Part shown: in pieces, positions 26,959 to 36,753 of the stretch
Layout: each line of letters begins with the position of its first letter
Position numbering within the stretch: position 1 is the stretch's first letter
Source of the DNA: Flectobacillus rivi
GTDB lineage: Bacteria; Bacteroidota; Bacteroidia; Cytophagales; Spirosomataceae
Direction of reading: 5' to 3'
DNA length: 64,000 nt
NCBI RefSeq assembly: GCF_030056655.1
Contig: NZ_JASHIE010000002.1
Span: forward strand, 453,418-517,417
Program-made: the position numbers and the translations under genes
The notes under the pieces: model-generated
What the model was told of the DNA's origin: nothing
The model's database searches: none
The model's input: only the letters and a program-made list of their open reading frames with translations

Positions 26959-28239
26959 ATGGCAGTAGATGTATTGTTGGGTTTGCAGTGGGGCGATGAA
27001 GGTAAAGGTAAAATCGTTGACGTTTTAGCTCCTAAATATCAAGTTGTTGCCCGCTTTCAAGGTGGCCCTAATGCTGGACACACATTAGAATTCGACGGAT
27101 TCAAACATGTTTTGCATCAAATTCCTTCAGGAATTTTTCGTCAAGAGGTTCAAAACATCATCGGTAACGGTGTGGTTCTTGACCCAATCATCTTCAAAAA
27201 AGAAATCGATGGTCTTGCAAAGTACAATTTGAGCTTGCAACAAAACCTCGAAGTTTCAAAAAAAGCTTCTATTATCCTTCCTACTCACCGCTTGCTAGAT
27301 GCAGCTTACGAAAAAGCTAAAGGTGACGCCAAAATCGGATCTACTCTAAAAGGTATCGGTCCAACTTACACAGACAAAATTTCTCGTCAAGGTTTGCGTG
27401 TTGGAGATATTATTTCACCAAACTTTAAAGCAAAATATGATGCGCTTGTAGCTCGTCATAAGGGTATTTTAGATGTTTATCAGTTTGAATATGATTTGAC
27501 TGCTGCTGAACAAGAGTTCTTCGAAGCTGTTGAATTTATGAAACAATTCAACTTGGTAGATTCTGAATATTCTGTAAACAATGCGTTGACAGAAGGAAAA
27601 ACTATCTTGGCTGAAGGTGCTCAAGGCTCTTTGCTTGATGTTGATTTTGGTTCATATCCTTTCGTAACCTCTTCAAATACTGTTACAGCTGGTGCTTGTA
27701 CAGGTTTGGGCGTTGCTCCAAAAAACATTGGTGAAGTTTACGGTATCTTCAAAGCTTATGCTACACGTGTAGGTTCAGGTCCTTTCCCTACGGAATTGCT
27801 TGATGAGGTAGGTGAACGTATGCGTCAAGAAGGTCGTGAGTTTGGTTCAACTACAGGTCGTCCTCGTCGTTGTGGATGGATTGATCTTCCTGCATTGAAA
27901 TATGCAATGATGATCAATGGCGTTACACAATTAGTCATGATGAAGGTTGACGTATTGAATATTTTCGAAGAAATCAACATTTGTACGGCTTACAAATTGC
28001 CAGATGGTACTATCACTGAGCAATTGCCTTACGATTTAACAGATACACAAGTAGAGCCTATCTACGAAACATTGAAAGGATGGAACACGTCTTTGGCTGG
28101 CTTAAGAACTTTCGAAAGCCTTCCTGCTGAATTGACAGGCTACATTGCTTTCTTGGAAGAAAAATTAGGCTTACCAATCAACTTTATCTCTACTGGTCCT
28201 GACCGTGATGAGTGTGTGTTGAGAGGTGCGTTAGCATAA
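26959..28239 (+). CDS. purA: Adenylosuccinate synthetase
   Basis: The 426-residue length fits the family. The N-terminal GTP loop LLGLQWGDEGKGKIVDVL is diagnostic. GGPNAGHTLEF, IGPTYTDKISRQGLRVGD, EGAQGSLLDVDFGSYPFVTS and GSTTGRPRRCGWIDLPALKY are conserved active-site segments. It joins IMP and aspartate with GTP to give adenylosuccinate in AMP synthesis. A repeat element follows the gene instead of a simple terminator. Confidence 0.98.
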   Translation: MAVDVLLGLQWGDEGKGKIVDVLAPKYQVVARFQGGPNAGHTLEFDGFKHVLHQIPSGIFRQEVQNIIGNGVVLDPIIFKKEIDGLAKYNLSLQQNLEVSKKASIILPTHRLLDAAYEKAKGDAKIGSTLKGIGPTYTDKISRQGLRVGDIISPNFKAKYDALVARHKGILDVYQFEYDLTAAEQEFFEAVEFMKQFNLVDSEYSVNNALTEGKTILAEGAQGSLLDVDFGSYPFVTSSNTVTAGACTGLGVAPKNIGEVYGIFKAYATRVGSGPFPTELLDEVGERMRQEGREFGSTTGRPRRCGWIDLPALKYAMMINGVTQLVMMKVDVLNIFEEINICTAYKLPDGTITEQLPYDLTDTQVEPIYETLKGWNTSLAGLRTFESLPAELTGYIAFLEEKLGLPINFISTGPDRDECVLRGALA

Positions 28240-28276
28240 ACTATCGGCTTTGGGCTTTTAGCAATTGCTAAGTTAG

Positions 28277-28663
28277 ACATGAGTCATTTCTAATTTTAGA
28301 GTATATTTAAAAAAATATTTAGCGGTTGTAGAAAAACGATATTTCCATTTGACACTCCTTACTTTTCTTCACTGGGCGTGCCCGTCTAACACAAGAAAAG
28401 TAAGGAGTGTCAAGAAATCCTAAACTCGCCTGCGGCTCAAACAACAGGATTTCAGAAATGCAAATACAATTTTTTCTTCTTCAATAGCTTCTAAAATTTA
28501 AACATGCTTTTAGAACTGAGCTTATTGTCAAACTATTCATCAAAAAAGGCGTTCGAAATGAGTTTTCGAACGCCTTTTTTGATAGTCTCTTAAAAAACAC
28601 CTCTTTAGATGCAAAATTTGGTGTATCTGCAAATGAAATTCATCTTAAAATAATCACTCATGT
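28277..28663. repeat. Dispersed repeat family A, copy 3 (long, diverged)
   Basis: It occupies most of the 433-base gap between the convergent purA and NUDIX genes. The left end acatgagtcatttctaattt (28277) and the right end aaaataatcactcatgt (to 28663) are decayed versions of the family ends. The internal 20-bp perfect stem (28539-28558 / 28564-28583) has a different core, gcgttcgaaa, but keeps the A/T-flanked bidirectional terminator form. A second hairpin lies inside it at 28349-28413. Confidence 0.65.
28349..28413. repeat. 21-bp inverted repeat inside family A copy 3
   Basis: Perfect arms ttgacactccttacttttct plus t (28349-28369) and the complement at 28393-28413 flank a 23-base G+C-rich loop. 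Copies 1 and 2 lack this unit, so it looks like an insertion into the element. Confidence 0.7.
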
Positions 28664-28672
28664 ATCACTCGA

Positions 28673-29245
28673 TTAGAAATTTTTATGTAGTTGTAAATAC
28701 TGCAACAACATAATTGTTTTTCCATCTTTGATTTCGCCTGTTTTTACCATATCTAAGGCCTGCTCAAAAGGTAATTCAAGGACATCTATTTCTTCGTCTT
28801 CAACTCCACCACCTTCATTTGCAACGTCTTCTTGTGAATACTCAGCAATAAAGAAATATAAAATTTCAGTTACCGAACCTGGACTCATATAGGCTTCAAA
28901 AACTTTTTCTACTTCCGAAATACGATAGCCCGTTTCTTCTTCAGTTTCTCGCTTGATAGCTGTTTCTGGTTCATCTTGGTCGAGCAAACCTGCGCAAGCT
29001 TCGATAAGCATTCCGTCTTTGTTGCCATTGACATAAGTGGGAATTCTAAACTGTCGAGTCAAAATCACCGTTTTTTTCTGACTATTGTATAAAAGAATGG
29101 TAGCGCCATTACCTCGGTCATAAACCTCACGAGATTGGGTTTCGACAATACCATTTTTGCGTTGATATTCAAACGTATATTTTTTTAAAATGTACCAATT
29201 GTCAGACAAAAGCTTTTCGTCGATAATTTTGATGGAAGAAGTCAT
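28673..29245 (-). CDS. NUDIX hydrolase (NudK/AdpP-like nucleoside-diphosphate sugar pyrophosphatase)
   Basis: The 190-residue protein carries a complete Nudix box, starting GLLDQDEPETAIKRETEEET and ending GYRI (near residue 105). The N-terminal YEYQRKNGIVETQSREVYDR and TVILTRQFRIPTYVNG match the GDP-mannose/ADP-ribose pyrophosphatase group with a domain-swapped N-terminus. It would hydrolyse a nucleoside-diphosphate sugar to NMP and sugar phosphate. It is divergent from a DeoR-type regulator that may control it. Confidence 0.92.
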   Translation of the reverse strand: MTSSIKIIDEKLLSDNWYILKKYTFEYQRKNGIVETQSREVYDRGNGATILLYNSQKKTVILTRQFRIPTYVNGNKDGMLIEACAGLLDQDEPETAIKRETEEETGYRISEVEKVFEAYMSPGSVTEILYFFIAEYSQEDVANEGGGVEDEEIDVLELPFEQALDMVKTGEIKDGKTIMLLQYLQLHKNF

Positions 29246-29255
29246 AAAACCAATT

Positions 29256-29290
29256 TGATTATTTTTGATTGAAAATGATTATTTTTGATT
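29256..29290. promoter_or_regulatory. Direct repeats in the divergent NUDIX/DeoR promoter region
   Basis: The 15-mer tgattatttttgatt occurs twice, at 29256-29270 and 29276-29290, a spacing of 20 bases or about two helical turns. The position in a 71-base divergent region beside a DeoR gene makes it a candidate operator. Confidence 0.5.
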
Positions 29291-29316
29291 AATTATTCAA
29301 AACAACTAAATTTTCT

Positions 29317-30069
29317 ATGAATTACCAACTCCGCAAACAGCTTATTTTACAAACGGTCGAAGAAAAAGGCTCGGTGGAAGTCAAGGACTTAGCCGAATTG
29401 TTACAAACTTCTGAGATTACAGTTCGAAGAGATTTGGCAACCTTGTCTGAGCAAGGTCTTTTGTATCGCACACATGGCGGAGCTATGAAGATGAGTTTGG
29501 TACAAGCACCTACGAGTTTTGCCAACAAATCCACCAGCCGCATGGCTGAGAAAGACTATATCTGCCAACTAGCAAGTCAACTGATACAAGAGGGCGATGT
29601 GCTATTTTTGGATTGCGGAAGTACTGTATCTCGTTTATGCCAATTTATCAAACATAAACATATCAAAGTCATTACTAATTCGTTGCCAATTGTGTATGAA
29701 TTAATGGGAACAGAGGTATCCGTAAATCTTATTGGTGGAGAGCTAGATGCAGAGCGACAAGCCATTCATGGAACGATTGCACTAGAGCATATCGCTCGTT
29801 ATCAGGCCAATAAAGCATTTTTGGGTATCGACGGTATTTCGTTAGCTAGAGGGCTGAGTGCTGCCTCCGAAAAGGAAGCTAGTATTGCAACGACTCTTGC
29901 ACAACATGCTCAACAGGTCATTTTGTTATGCGATGCCTCTAAGCTCGAAAAAGAAGCTTATCTACAATTTGCTTCCTTCGATATGCTCGATGTATTGATT
30001 ACTGACGCCTCAGCAGATAAGGATTTATTGGTGAAGTATGAGCAAAAAGGCTTAAAAATTATTTGTTAG
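29317..30069 (+). CDS. DeoR/GlpR-family transcriptional regulator
   Basis: The 250-residue length is typical. The N-terminal helix-turn-helix VKDLAELLQTSEITVRRDLA (near residue 22) and LYRTHGGA are the DeoR signature. The C-terminal DeoRC sensor domain has FLDCGSTVSRLCQFI, ITNSLPIVYEL and FLGIDGISLARGLSAAS, which bind a phosphorylated sugar. It probably represses sugar-metabolism genes, perhaps the divergent NUDIX gene. The inducer is unknown. Confidence 0.93.
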   Translation: MNYQLRKQLILQTVEEKGSVEVKDLAELLQTSEITVRRDLATLSEQGLLYRTHGGAMKMSLVQAPTSFANKSTSRMAEKDYICQLASQLIQEGDVLFLDCGSTVSRLCQFIKHKHIKVITNSLPIVYELMGTEVSVNLIGGELDAERQAIHGTIALEHIARYQANKAFLGIDGISLARGLSAASEKEASIATTLAQHAQQVILLCDASKLEKEAYLQFASFDMLDVLITDASADKDLLVKYEQKGLKIIC

Positions 30070-30168
30070 TATCTCAATAAGTAGAGTTTTTCTAAAAAGC
30101 TATTCCGATATTTGTATATTGGTTAGAGATATACCCTCTCTAATGCTATCACTTTTTCTTGGAGTCAC

Positions 30169-30717
30169 ATGGATAAATCTTTTTTACAATATCTTTTTTC
30201 AGAAGACATTATTTACAAAATTCCTGCTGATGCAGAGAACAAACAAGACCTTACGGTTCCCGTTGTAAAAGTATCTGAAGAAATTCAACTAGAAAAAGTA
30301 CAAAAAACCGTAGCGCCACCAACACCTGCTCCTGTGGCGAGTGTGCCAGACTTTATTCCATATAATCCTAAAAATCAGGTGTTGATTCTGGTCGATAATA
30401 TCAATCAAGAAGAAATGGAGCTTTTGGGGAAAATCTTGGGGGCAGTTCAATTGCAAATCAACCAAGTAGACTTATTGGACTTATCAAAAGTAGGCGATAC
30501 GAGTCTAAAAAATATTTTGACTCAAAAATCACTTCGACAACTACTTACCTTTGGGGTATCTTTATTCAGAATACAATTAGAGATTCCTCTCACACCCTAT
30601 CAGATTCGAGAAGTGCAAGGCGTAAGATTTTTGTATTCGGATGCTTTAGGAGAAATCAAAGACGACGTGACACGCAAAAAAGCCCTCTGGTCAGCGATGA
30701 AAGCCTTTTTTGCTTAA
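30169..30717 (+). CDS. Conserved hypothetical protein
   Basis: This 182-residue protein has a disordered Pro/Thr/Ala-rich linker (residues about 50-65). A compact C-terminal domain follows: NQVLILVDNINQEEMELLGKI, LRQLLTFGVSLF, QIREVQGVRFLYSDALGEI. The arrangement of a strand, a LL.KIL helix and a late FG motif distantly recalls DNA polymerase III psi (HolD) or small clamp-loader-associated proteins of Bacteroidota. I hold that as a weak guess. It is separated from tsaD by a bidirectional hairpin. Confidence 0.65.
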   Translation: MDKSFLQYLFSEDIIYKIPADAENKQDLTVPVVKVSEEIQLEKVQKTVAPPTPAPVASVPDFIPYNPKNQVLILVDNINQEEMELLGKILGAVQLQINQVDLLDLSKVGDTSLKNILTQKSLRQLLTFGVSLFRIQLEIPLTPYQIREVQGVRFLYSDALGEIKDDVTRKKALWSAMKAFFA

Positions 30718-30722
30718 AAGTA

Positions 30723-30762
30723 AAAGCGTTTTGAATGAAATAAAATTCACTCAAAACGCTTT
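30723..30762. terminator. Bidirectional terminator between convergent genes
   Basis: The stem aaagcgttttgaatga / tcactcaaaacgcttt (15 of 16 pairs) has a short loop and A/T-rich flanks. It serves both the upstream hypothetical gene and tsaD. Confidence 0.8.
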
Positions 30763-30777
30763 ATTTATTATATCATT

Positions 30778-31776
30778 TTACCATGCCATTCGTGGCATAG
30801 GACTTACATCCTGACCACAAAATTCACCTTTTTCTGCTTTGAAATGTGCAGCCATTGCAATCATCCCAGCGTTGTCGGTACAATATTGAAACTGAGGAAT
30901 ATATACATTCCAACCCAACTCCTCTCCTAGTCGTTGCAATTCGGCACGCAAGCCTGAATTGGCCGACACCCCACCAGCAATCGCAATATCTTTAATTTTG
31001 TATTGCTTGGCTGCTTTCTTGAGTTTTTGAAGCAAAATTTTAATTAAGGTATGTTGCATTGAAGCACAAATATCCTTTATATTTTCTTCAACGAAATTAG
31101 GATTCTTGGCCGTTTCTTTCTGTAAAAAGTACAAAAATGCTGTTTTAATTCCAGAGAAAGAATAATTCAAACCTTGCATTTCGACAGTCGGAAACTCAAA
31201 GCGTAAAGGATTACCTTCCTTGGCATATTTGTCGATTAATGGTCCACCAGGATAAGGCAAATTCAATAGTTTGGCTGTTTTGTCAAAAGCTTCACCAACG
31301 GCGTCGTCTTGGGTTTCGCCAATAATTTCCATGTCGAGTGGCGAACGAACAAACACAATTTGTGTATGACCACCGCTGACTGTCAAACAAAGGAATGGAA
31401 ACTGAGGCTTTGGCTCATCAATAAAATGCGCCAGAACGTGTGCTTGCATGTGGTGCACGTCGATCAATGGAATATTTAAACCAAGTGCCAAAGCTTTGGC
31501 AAAAGAAGTACCCACTAATAAAGAGCCCAAAAGCCCTGGTCCGCGTGTAAAAGCTATGGCATTTAGGTCAGATTTTGTTATCTTCGCTGTGGCTAAAGCT
31601 TCGGCTACTACAGGCACAATATGTTGCTGATGGGCACGGCTGGCAAGTTCGGGAACAACGCCGCCCCATTTTTGATGTATGGCTTGGCTTGCGACAATAT
31701 TGGAATGAAGTTTGCCATCAATAATAACGGCTGCTGAACTGTCGTCGCAAGAGGATTCTATCGCTAAAATGGTCAT
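30778..31776 (-). CDS. tsaD: tRNA N6-adenosine threonylcarbamoyltransferase
   Basis: This 332-residue protein begins MTILAIESSCDDSSAAVI and has the metal-binding HHMQAHVLAHF (near residue 110), LCLTVSGGHTQIV, DAVGEAFDKTAKLLNLPYPG and AIAGGVSANSGLR. These are the full set for Kae1/TsaD, which makes the t6A modification at position 37 of ANN-decoding tRNAs together with TsaB and TsaE. Divergent from the TamB-like gene, a frequent arrangement in Bacteroidota. Confidence 0.97.
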   Translation of the reverse strand: MTILAIESSCDDSSAAVIIDGKLHSNIVASQAIHQKWGGVVPELASRAHQQHIVPVVAEALATAKITKSDLNAIAFTRGPGLLGSLLVGTSFAKALALGLNIPLIDVHHMQAHVLAHFIDEPKPQFPFLCLTVSGGHTQIVFVRSPLDMEIIGETQDDAVGEAFDKTAKLLNLPYPGGPLIDKYAKEGNPLRFEFPTVEMQGLNYSFSGIKTAFLYFLQKETAKNPNFVEENIKDICASMQHTLIKILLQKLKKAAKQYKIKDIAIAGGVSANSGLRAELQRLGEELGWNVYIPQFQYCTDNAGMIAMAAHFKAEKGEFCGQDVSPMPRMAW

Positions 31777-31999
31777 GTTTCAAAATTTTTCACAAAGATA
31801 ACCAATCATTTTTAAAGCTGGTTAACATTGACAAATAGGTAGCTTAGCAACCACGTCAGGTAAACATCTTTAAACTTAATATACGGCTTTTGCTTCTGTT
31901 TCGTTTTAAAAGCATAACATCCAAATCTATCTCTTAGTTTGAATCAGCGCAATATTCCGTCGATTCATATACCCAACCCCGATTACCATTTCGAGTTAA

Positions 32000-34900
32000 A
32001 TGATTTTCAATGCACTCAAAATATCAACAAAAACAGTCCTTTATGCTTTAGTAGGGGTCATGATTTTGGTTGTATTATTGGTGTCGGTACTGAGAACTTC
32101 CTACGTACAAACGAAACTTGCACAATATTTTGCACCCAAAATTTCGACTGCCTTAGGCTATCCTATCGAAGTAGATAAAGTTACGATTCACTTTTTTGAC
32201 GAAGCCACCCTCGAAGGCGTACGTGTGAAAGATTATCAAGGCTATCAGATGATAGATATTGAAAAACTAGATGTAGATTTTCAATTAAAAAGTTTGGTAC
32301 AAGATAGCACCCAAAACGTACTCGATTATGTTCGTTTATTTCGTCCAAAGGTAGTTTTGGTTATTGATAAAAAAGGTGATTTGAATATTGATGAATTTAT
32401 TCGTCGTATCAATAAACTTACTGCCTCCAAAGAACCTAGGCCCAAAAATCACAAGCCCTCCCCTTTTATTATTCGAGAAGCGGATATTCAGGATGGTATT
32501 TTTACCCTAAATGATGAATCTGAGCCTTATTTGAATAGTCGCCAATCTTTCGACCATTATCATTTTACGCTCCATGAATTAGAGGCGCACCTCAATGACT
32601 TTACCCTGATTAGAGATACGGTAAGTTTCAAAACCACCTTGAAAGGATATGATCGTTTTTCAAATACAAGAATCAAAGAGTTAACGACTAATTTCTTGAT
32701 TTCGGATACGCAAATGCGTTTTGACAATCTGCTACTAAAGCTCAATAACTCGACGGTCAAAAATCAAATTTTGATGTCTTTCAAATCACAAAAAGACTTC
32801 AAGCATTGGAACTCCAAAGTCAGGATGCGAGCCAATTTTGATTCAACATTTGTGACTTCAGATGATTTAGGGCGGTTTGTCAACGATATGTATGAATTCA
32901 AAGATGCCTATTATTTGAATGGTAAATTTGATGGTATTGTTAACGATTTTAAACTCCAAAATTTTGATTTGTACTTTGGCAAAAAATCAAAATTGCGGGG
33001 TGATTTTGCCTTTAAAGGGCTACCTTCTATCTCAAAAGCTCACATGCAATTAGCGATGAAAAAATCGCATGTACAGGTAGAAGATTTACAAAATTATATC
33101 GGTCCTGATCCTGTAAAAGCAATTAAGAAATTTGGTTACGTCAATTTTGATGGGACTTTTATTGGAACCATTTCAGAGTTTAAAACTACAGGTTTACTCG
33201 AATCCGAATTAGGTAAATTGGACGTGGATGTGAGTATGGTACTCAAGCCAGAATCCGCCAAATCAACCTATTCGGGATTAGTCAAAGCACAGGAGTTTAA
33301 GATAGGAACTTTGCTGGAAGAGACCTTGCTTGGGAATGTCTCGCTCAATGGCAAAATTGAAGGTCATGGCTTTAGTTGGAAAGACTCTGAGCTTCAATTT
33401 GATGGCGATATCAATAGCTTGCAGTTTAATAAATATGACTACAAAAATGTGTATGTCAAAGGCAAACTAGCCAAGCAACTTTTTGATGGTCGGGTGATTG
33501 TGAATGATACCAACTTGGTTTTTAACCTTTATGGAAAAGTTGACTTAAGAAATCAAAAAGAACAAGTTGACCTTTTTGGCAAACTCACAAAAGCCAATTT
33601 GCGGAATCTATTTTTCACCAAAGACGATTGGCGCATTTCTACCTATTTGGATGTCGAATTTGATGGTATCAATGTCGACAAACTGAAAGGGGGAGCTTTG
33701 TTATATCATACCGTGTTGGGTTATAATACTCGCAATTTGTATGTAGATACGGTACGATTTACCTCAAAAATATTGCCTCAAGAGCGCTTATGGTCTTTGG
33801 AATCGCCGCAAGCAGATATTGCTTTTAAAGGAAAGTTTTTGCCCTCAAAAGCGACCCAAGATTTAATGCAACTAGTAAAAGAATATTCACTCTATTTTGT
33901 GGGTAATGAGCAAGAGCGAAATGACTATTATGCTAAAAAACCGTACTTCGTACCGCTCAACTATGAAATAGATTATTTGCTGACATTGAAGGACTTCTAT
34001 CCCTTCATGGCGCTGGTATATCCTGAGGGAAAAATTTCTAAAAACACCCAATTTAAAGGTAGTTTTGGTATTGGTTCAACCTCTACTTTTTCATTAGAAT
34101 CTAAAATTGACACCTTGATTTTGGGTAAAAACTACCAATTCTATGGTAGTCATATTGACCTCAATTCTTCCAAATTTTATAACTCTCCAGCGGTGCTAGC
34201 ATCGGTGGTTTTGAATTCTCAAAAGCAAAAAATCAGTATTCTTGAACCTACCGAAAAGTTTGATTTAGAGGCATCATGGGGCGATGACAATAGCATTCGT
34301 TTTACGAGTAAAATTCGCCAACAAAATACTACCAACGAAGCTACACTCAATGGAACATTAGGCTTTATGCAAGAAGGTATATCGCTAAAATTCAATAAGT
34401 CGGAGTTTAAAGTATTGGACAAACGTTGGCAGATAAATCCTGAAAACCTAGTAACTATTGTTGGCAAAGACTTAGGAGCTCAAAACTTCATGATTGCCAA
34501 TGATGACCAATATATTGCCTTAGATGGAAAAATTTCGGAAGACTCGACCGAGGCCATGAATTTTAAGGCTAAAAACTTTAGTCTGGAAACATTAGCCCCT
34601 GTCGTAGCTCTCAATATTAGTGGTACCGTCGATGCTGATGTATCTCTCAAAGAAGTTTATAAGCATATTAATGCCGACTCCCAACTGAGAATAGAAGGAC
34701 TTACACTAGATAATTTCCTGATTGGTAATTTTGAAGGTTCTGGTATTTATGACCAAGAGGCACATATCGTTCGTTTGGATTATGACCTCGAACGCCTCAA
34801 TAATCATATCCTGAAGTTTCAGGGAACGTATGACCCTATGCAGGAAACCAATTCTCTCAATTTGACCGCTAATCTAAACCAGACTAGTTTGCAGATTCTG

Positions 34901-36508
34901 GAGCCATTTACCAAAGGGGTATTCTCTAATTTGAAAGGAACAGCCAGCGGCGATTTGAAGATAACAGGCAACCTTCGCCACCCTATTTTCAATGGTGTTA
35001 TAGATGTCAAAAAAGGCTCTTTGTTTTTTGACTATCTCAAAACTACCTTGAACTTCGAAGATAAAATCCACTTTGACGTCGATGAAATTTTTGCCAAGAA
35101 AATGACAGTTTATGACGACGAAGGCAATAAAGCGTCGCTAATGGGCGGGGTGTATTACGATGGTAGCAACAATTTTTCATTGGGTTTGAACTTGAATTTG
35201 TCCCGCTTCAAATTACTGAATACCACCAAACGAGACAACAACCTTTATTACGGAACAGGCTATGCCAGTGGCAAGGTATCCATAGACGGCCCGTTCAACA
35301 ATATTGTGATTGATGCTAATTTGATTAGTGACAGAGGGACTCGATTGTACATTCCTTTGGACAATGCACAAGATGCTGGAAGTCAAGAAGAAATAGAGTT
35401 TTTGGTAGCAAAAAATCCAGACGAAAGTAAGAACGAGAAGAAGAAAAAAGAAGATACATCGAGTCGTATCCGAATGGATTTCAAATTTGAATTTACGCCT
35501 GACGCCTACGGAGAAGTCCAATTTGATAAGCAAACAGGCGACATTATGCGTGCTTATGGAGCAGGCAAAATCAACTTAAAAATCGATACTAAAGGCGACT
35601 TTAGCATGACTGGCGACTATGCTCTTGATAGAGGAGATTATACATTTACTTTCCAGAATATTATCAATAAAAAATTCTCTATTCAAAGAGGAAGTCGCAT
35701 TAGTTGGTCTGGCAATCCGTATGAGGCAATGCTCGATATTAGAGCAGCGTATACACAAAATGTTAACTATTTGGGTTCTGTGATTGATACTGTTTCAACT
35801 GGTTCATCGACCTATAAAAACCGTCCAGAATTTACGCGTCGTTACCCTGTCGATGTCATTATTCAGTTGCGAGATAGGTTGTTGCAACCAGCTATTAGTT
35901 TCGATCTGAAATTACACGATTATCCACAAAACCCAGAATTTAACTCGGGGGTAACAGCGTTTCAAAACCGTATTCGTACCGATGAACAAGAGCTCAATCG
36001 ACAGGTAAGTAATGTATTGCTTTTGGGTCAAATGGTATCCAATTCGGCAGCAGCTTTTGCTTCGGTCAATTTGGTCAATAACCTAATGGAATTGGCTTCT
36101 AATCAGTTGAGTAATGTATTTTCAAAGATTGACCAAAACCTCAATGTCGACTTAACTTTCAACGGAAGTGGCTTGAATCAGGACTTAATCAATAATCTCC
36201 AGTTACGTTTTTCATACAACTTCAACGATAGATTCAGAATCACCCGAAGTGGTGGTTTTACTACCGCATTAAACCAAACCAATGCCCTATCATTGATTGG
36301 AGACTGGTCGTTAGAATGGTTTATTCAGCGTGACGGAAGTTTGCGTTTGAAGACCTACAACCGTAATGTACAAACCTCTATATTGGGTTCTTTAAACACC
36401 CAATATCAAACCTTCACCTCAGGAGGGATGTCGATCCTTTATTCAAAAAGTTTCAACTATTTGTTTCCTAACAAGTACAAAAAACCAGCTAAAGAAACAA
36501 CAGAATAG
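32000..36508 (+). CDS. TamB-like translocation/assembly module protein (AsmA-like)
   Basis: This 1502-residue protein has a single N-terminal membrane anchor (VLYALVGVMILVVLLVSVL, residues about 13-31). An AsmA-like start follows (FAPKISTALGYPIEVDKVTI). The long body of short beta strands is typical of the beta-taco groove. The C-terminal DUF490/TamB domain includes SGDLKITGNLRHPIFNGVID and NDRFRITRSGGFTTALNQ. Such proteins bridge the inner and outer membranes and move phospholipids or help insert outer-membrane proteins. No TamA partner is adjacent. Confidence 0.93.
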   Translation: MIFNALKISTKTVLYALVGVMILVVLLVSVLRTSYVQTKLAQYFAPKISTALGYPIEVDKVTIHFFDEATLEGVRVKDYQGYQMIDIEKLDVDFQLKSLVQDSTQNVLDYVRLFRPKVVLVIDKKGDLNIDEFIRRINKLTASKEPRPKNHKPSPFIIREADIQDGIFTLNDESEPYLNSRQSFDHYHFTLHELEAHLNDFTLIRDTVSFKTTLKGYDRFSNTRIKELTTNFLISDTQMRFDNLLLKLNNSTVKNQILMSFKSQKDFKHWNSKVRMRANFDSTFVTSDDLGRFVNDMYEFKDAYYLNGKFDGIVNDFKLQNFDLYFGKKSKLRGDFAFKGLPSISKAHMQLAMKKSHVQVEDLQNYIGPDPVKAIKKFGYVNFDGTFIGTISEFKTTGLLESELGKLDVDVSMVLKPESAKSTYSGLVKAQEFKIGTLLEETLLGNVSLNGKIEGHGFSWKDSELQFDGDINSLQFNKYDYKNVYVKGKLAKQLFDGRVIVNDTNLVFNLYGKVDLRNQKEQVDLFGKLTKANLRNLFFTKDDWRISTYLDVEFDGINVDKLKGGALLYHTVLGYNTRNLYVDTVRFTSKILPQERLWSLESPQADIAFKGKFLPSKATQDLMQLVKEYSLYFVGNEQERNDYYAKKPYFVPLNYEIDYLLTLKDFYPFMALVYPEGKISKNTQFKGSFGIGSTSTFSLESKIDTLILGKNYQFYGSHIDLNSSKFYNSPAVLASVVLNSQKQKISILEPTEKFDLEASWGDDNSIRFTSKIRQQNTTNEATLNGTLGFMQEGISLKFNKSEFKVLDKRWQINPENLVTIVGKDLGAQNFMIANDDQYIALDGKISEDSTEAMNFKAKNFSLETLAPVVALNISGTVDADVSLKEVYKHINADSQLRIEGLTLDNFLIGNFEGSGIYDQEAHIVRLDYDLERLNNHILKFQGTYDPMQETNSLNLTANLNQTSLQILEPFTKGVFSNLKGTASGDLKITGNLRHPIFNGVIDVKKGSLFFDYLKTTLNFEDKIHFDVDEIFAKKMTVYDDEGNKASLMGGVYYDGSNNFSLGLNLNLSRFKLLNTTKRDNNLYYGTGYASGKVSIDGPFNNIVIDANLISDRGTRLYIPLDNAQDAGSQEEIEFLVAKNPDESKNEKKKKEDTSSRIRMDFKFEFTPDAYGEVQFDKQTGDIMRAYGAGKINLKIDTKGDFSMTGDYALDRGDYTFTFQNIINKKFSIQRGSRISWSGNPYEAMLDIRAAYTQNVNYLGSVIDTVSTGSSTYKNRPEFTRRYPVDVIIQLRDRLLQPAISFDLKLHDYPQNPEFNSGVTAFQNRIRTDEQELNRQVSNVLLLGQMVSNSAAAFASVNLVNNLMELASNQLSNVFSKIDQNLNVDLTFNGSGLNQDLINNLQLRFSYNFNDRFRITRSGGFTTALNQTNALSLIGDWSLEWFIQRDGSLRLKTYNRNVQTSILGSLNTQYQTFTSGGMSILYSKSFNYLFPNKYKKPAKETTE

Positions 36509-36512
36509 AGGT

Positions 36513-36742
36513 TTTTGGATTTCGGATGTGGGATTTCGGATTGCGGAAGTAGGGCAATTTAGCTTACACCTTTATAGAGCCATATATATCCGAAATCCCA
36601 CATTAGGACTGTACGAAGTATTTCAAACAATTTCAGATTTGGGATTTGGGATTTCTGATTTCGGAAATGTAGAAATATACCTTTATTTTTTACAAAATAT
36701 AGCATCTTACACTTCTGAAATCCAACATCCGAAATCCGAAAT
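36513..36742. repeat. Dispersed repeat family B, copy 4
   Basis: As in copy 3, a half-unit (ggatttcggatgtgggattt, then a mirrored half near 36585) precedes a unit that starts attaggactgtacgaagtat at 36602. The core arms gggatttctgatttcggaaa and tccaacatccgaaatccg are present. The right terminal repeat is missing where the DinB gene ends at 36754, so this copy is truncated. Confidence 0.75.
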
Positions 36743-36753
36743 TTCAAAGTTGC

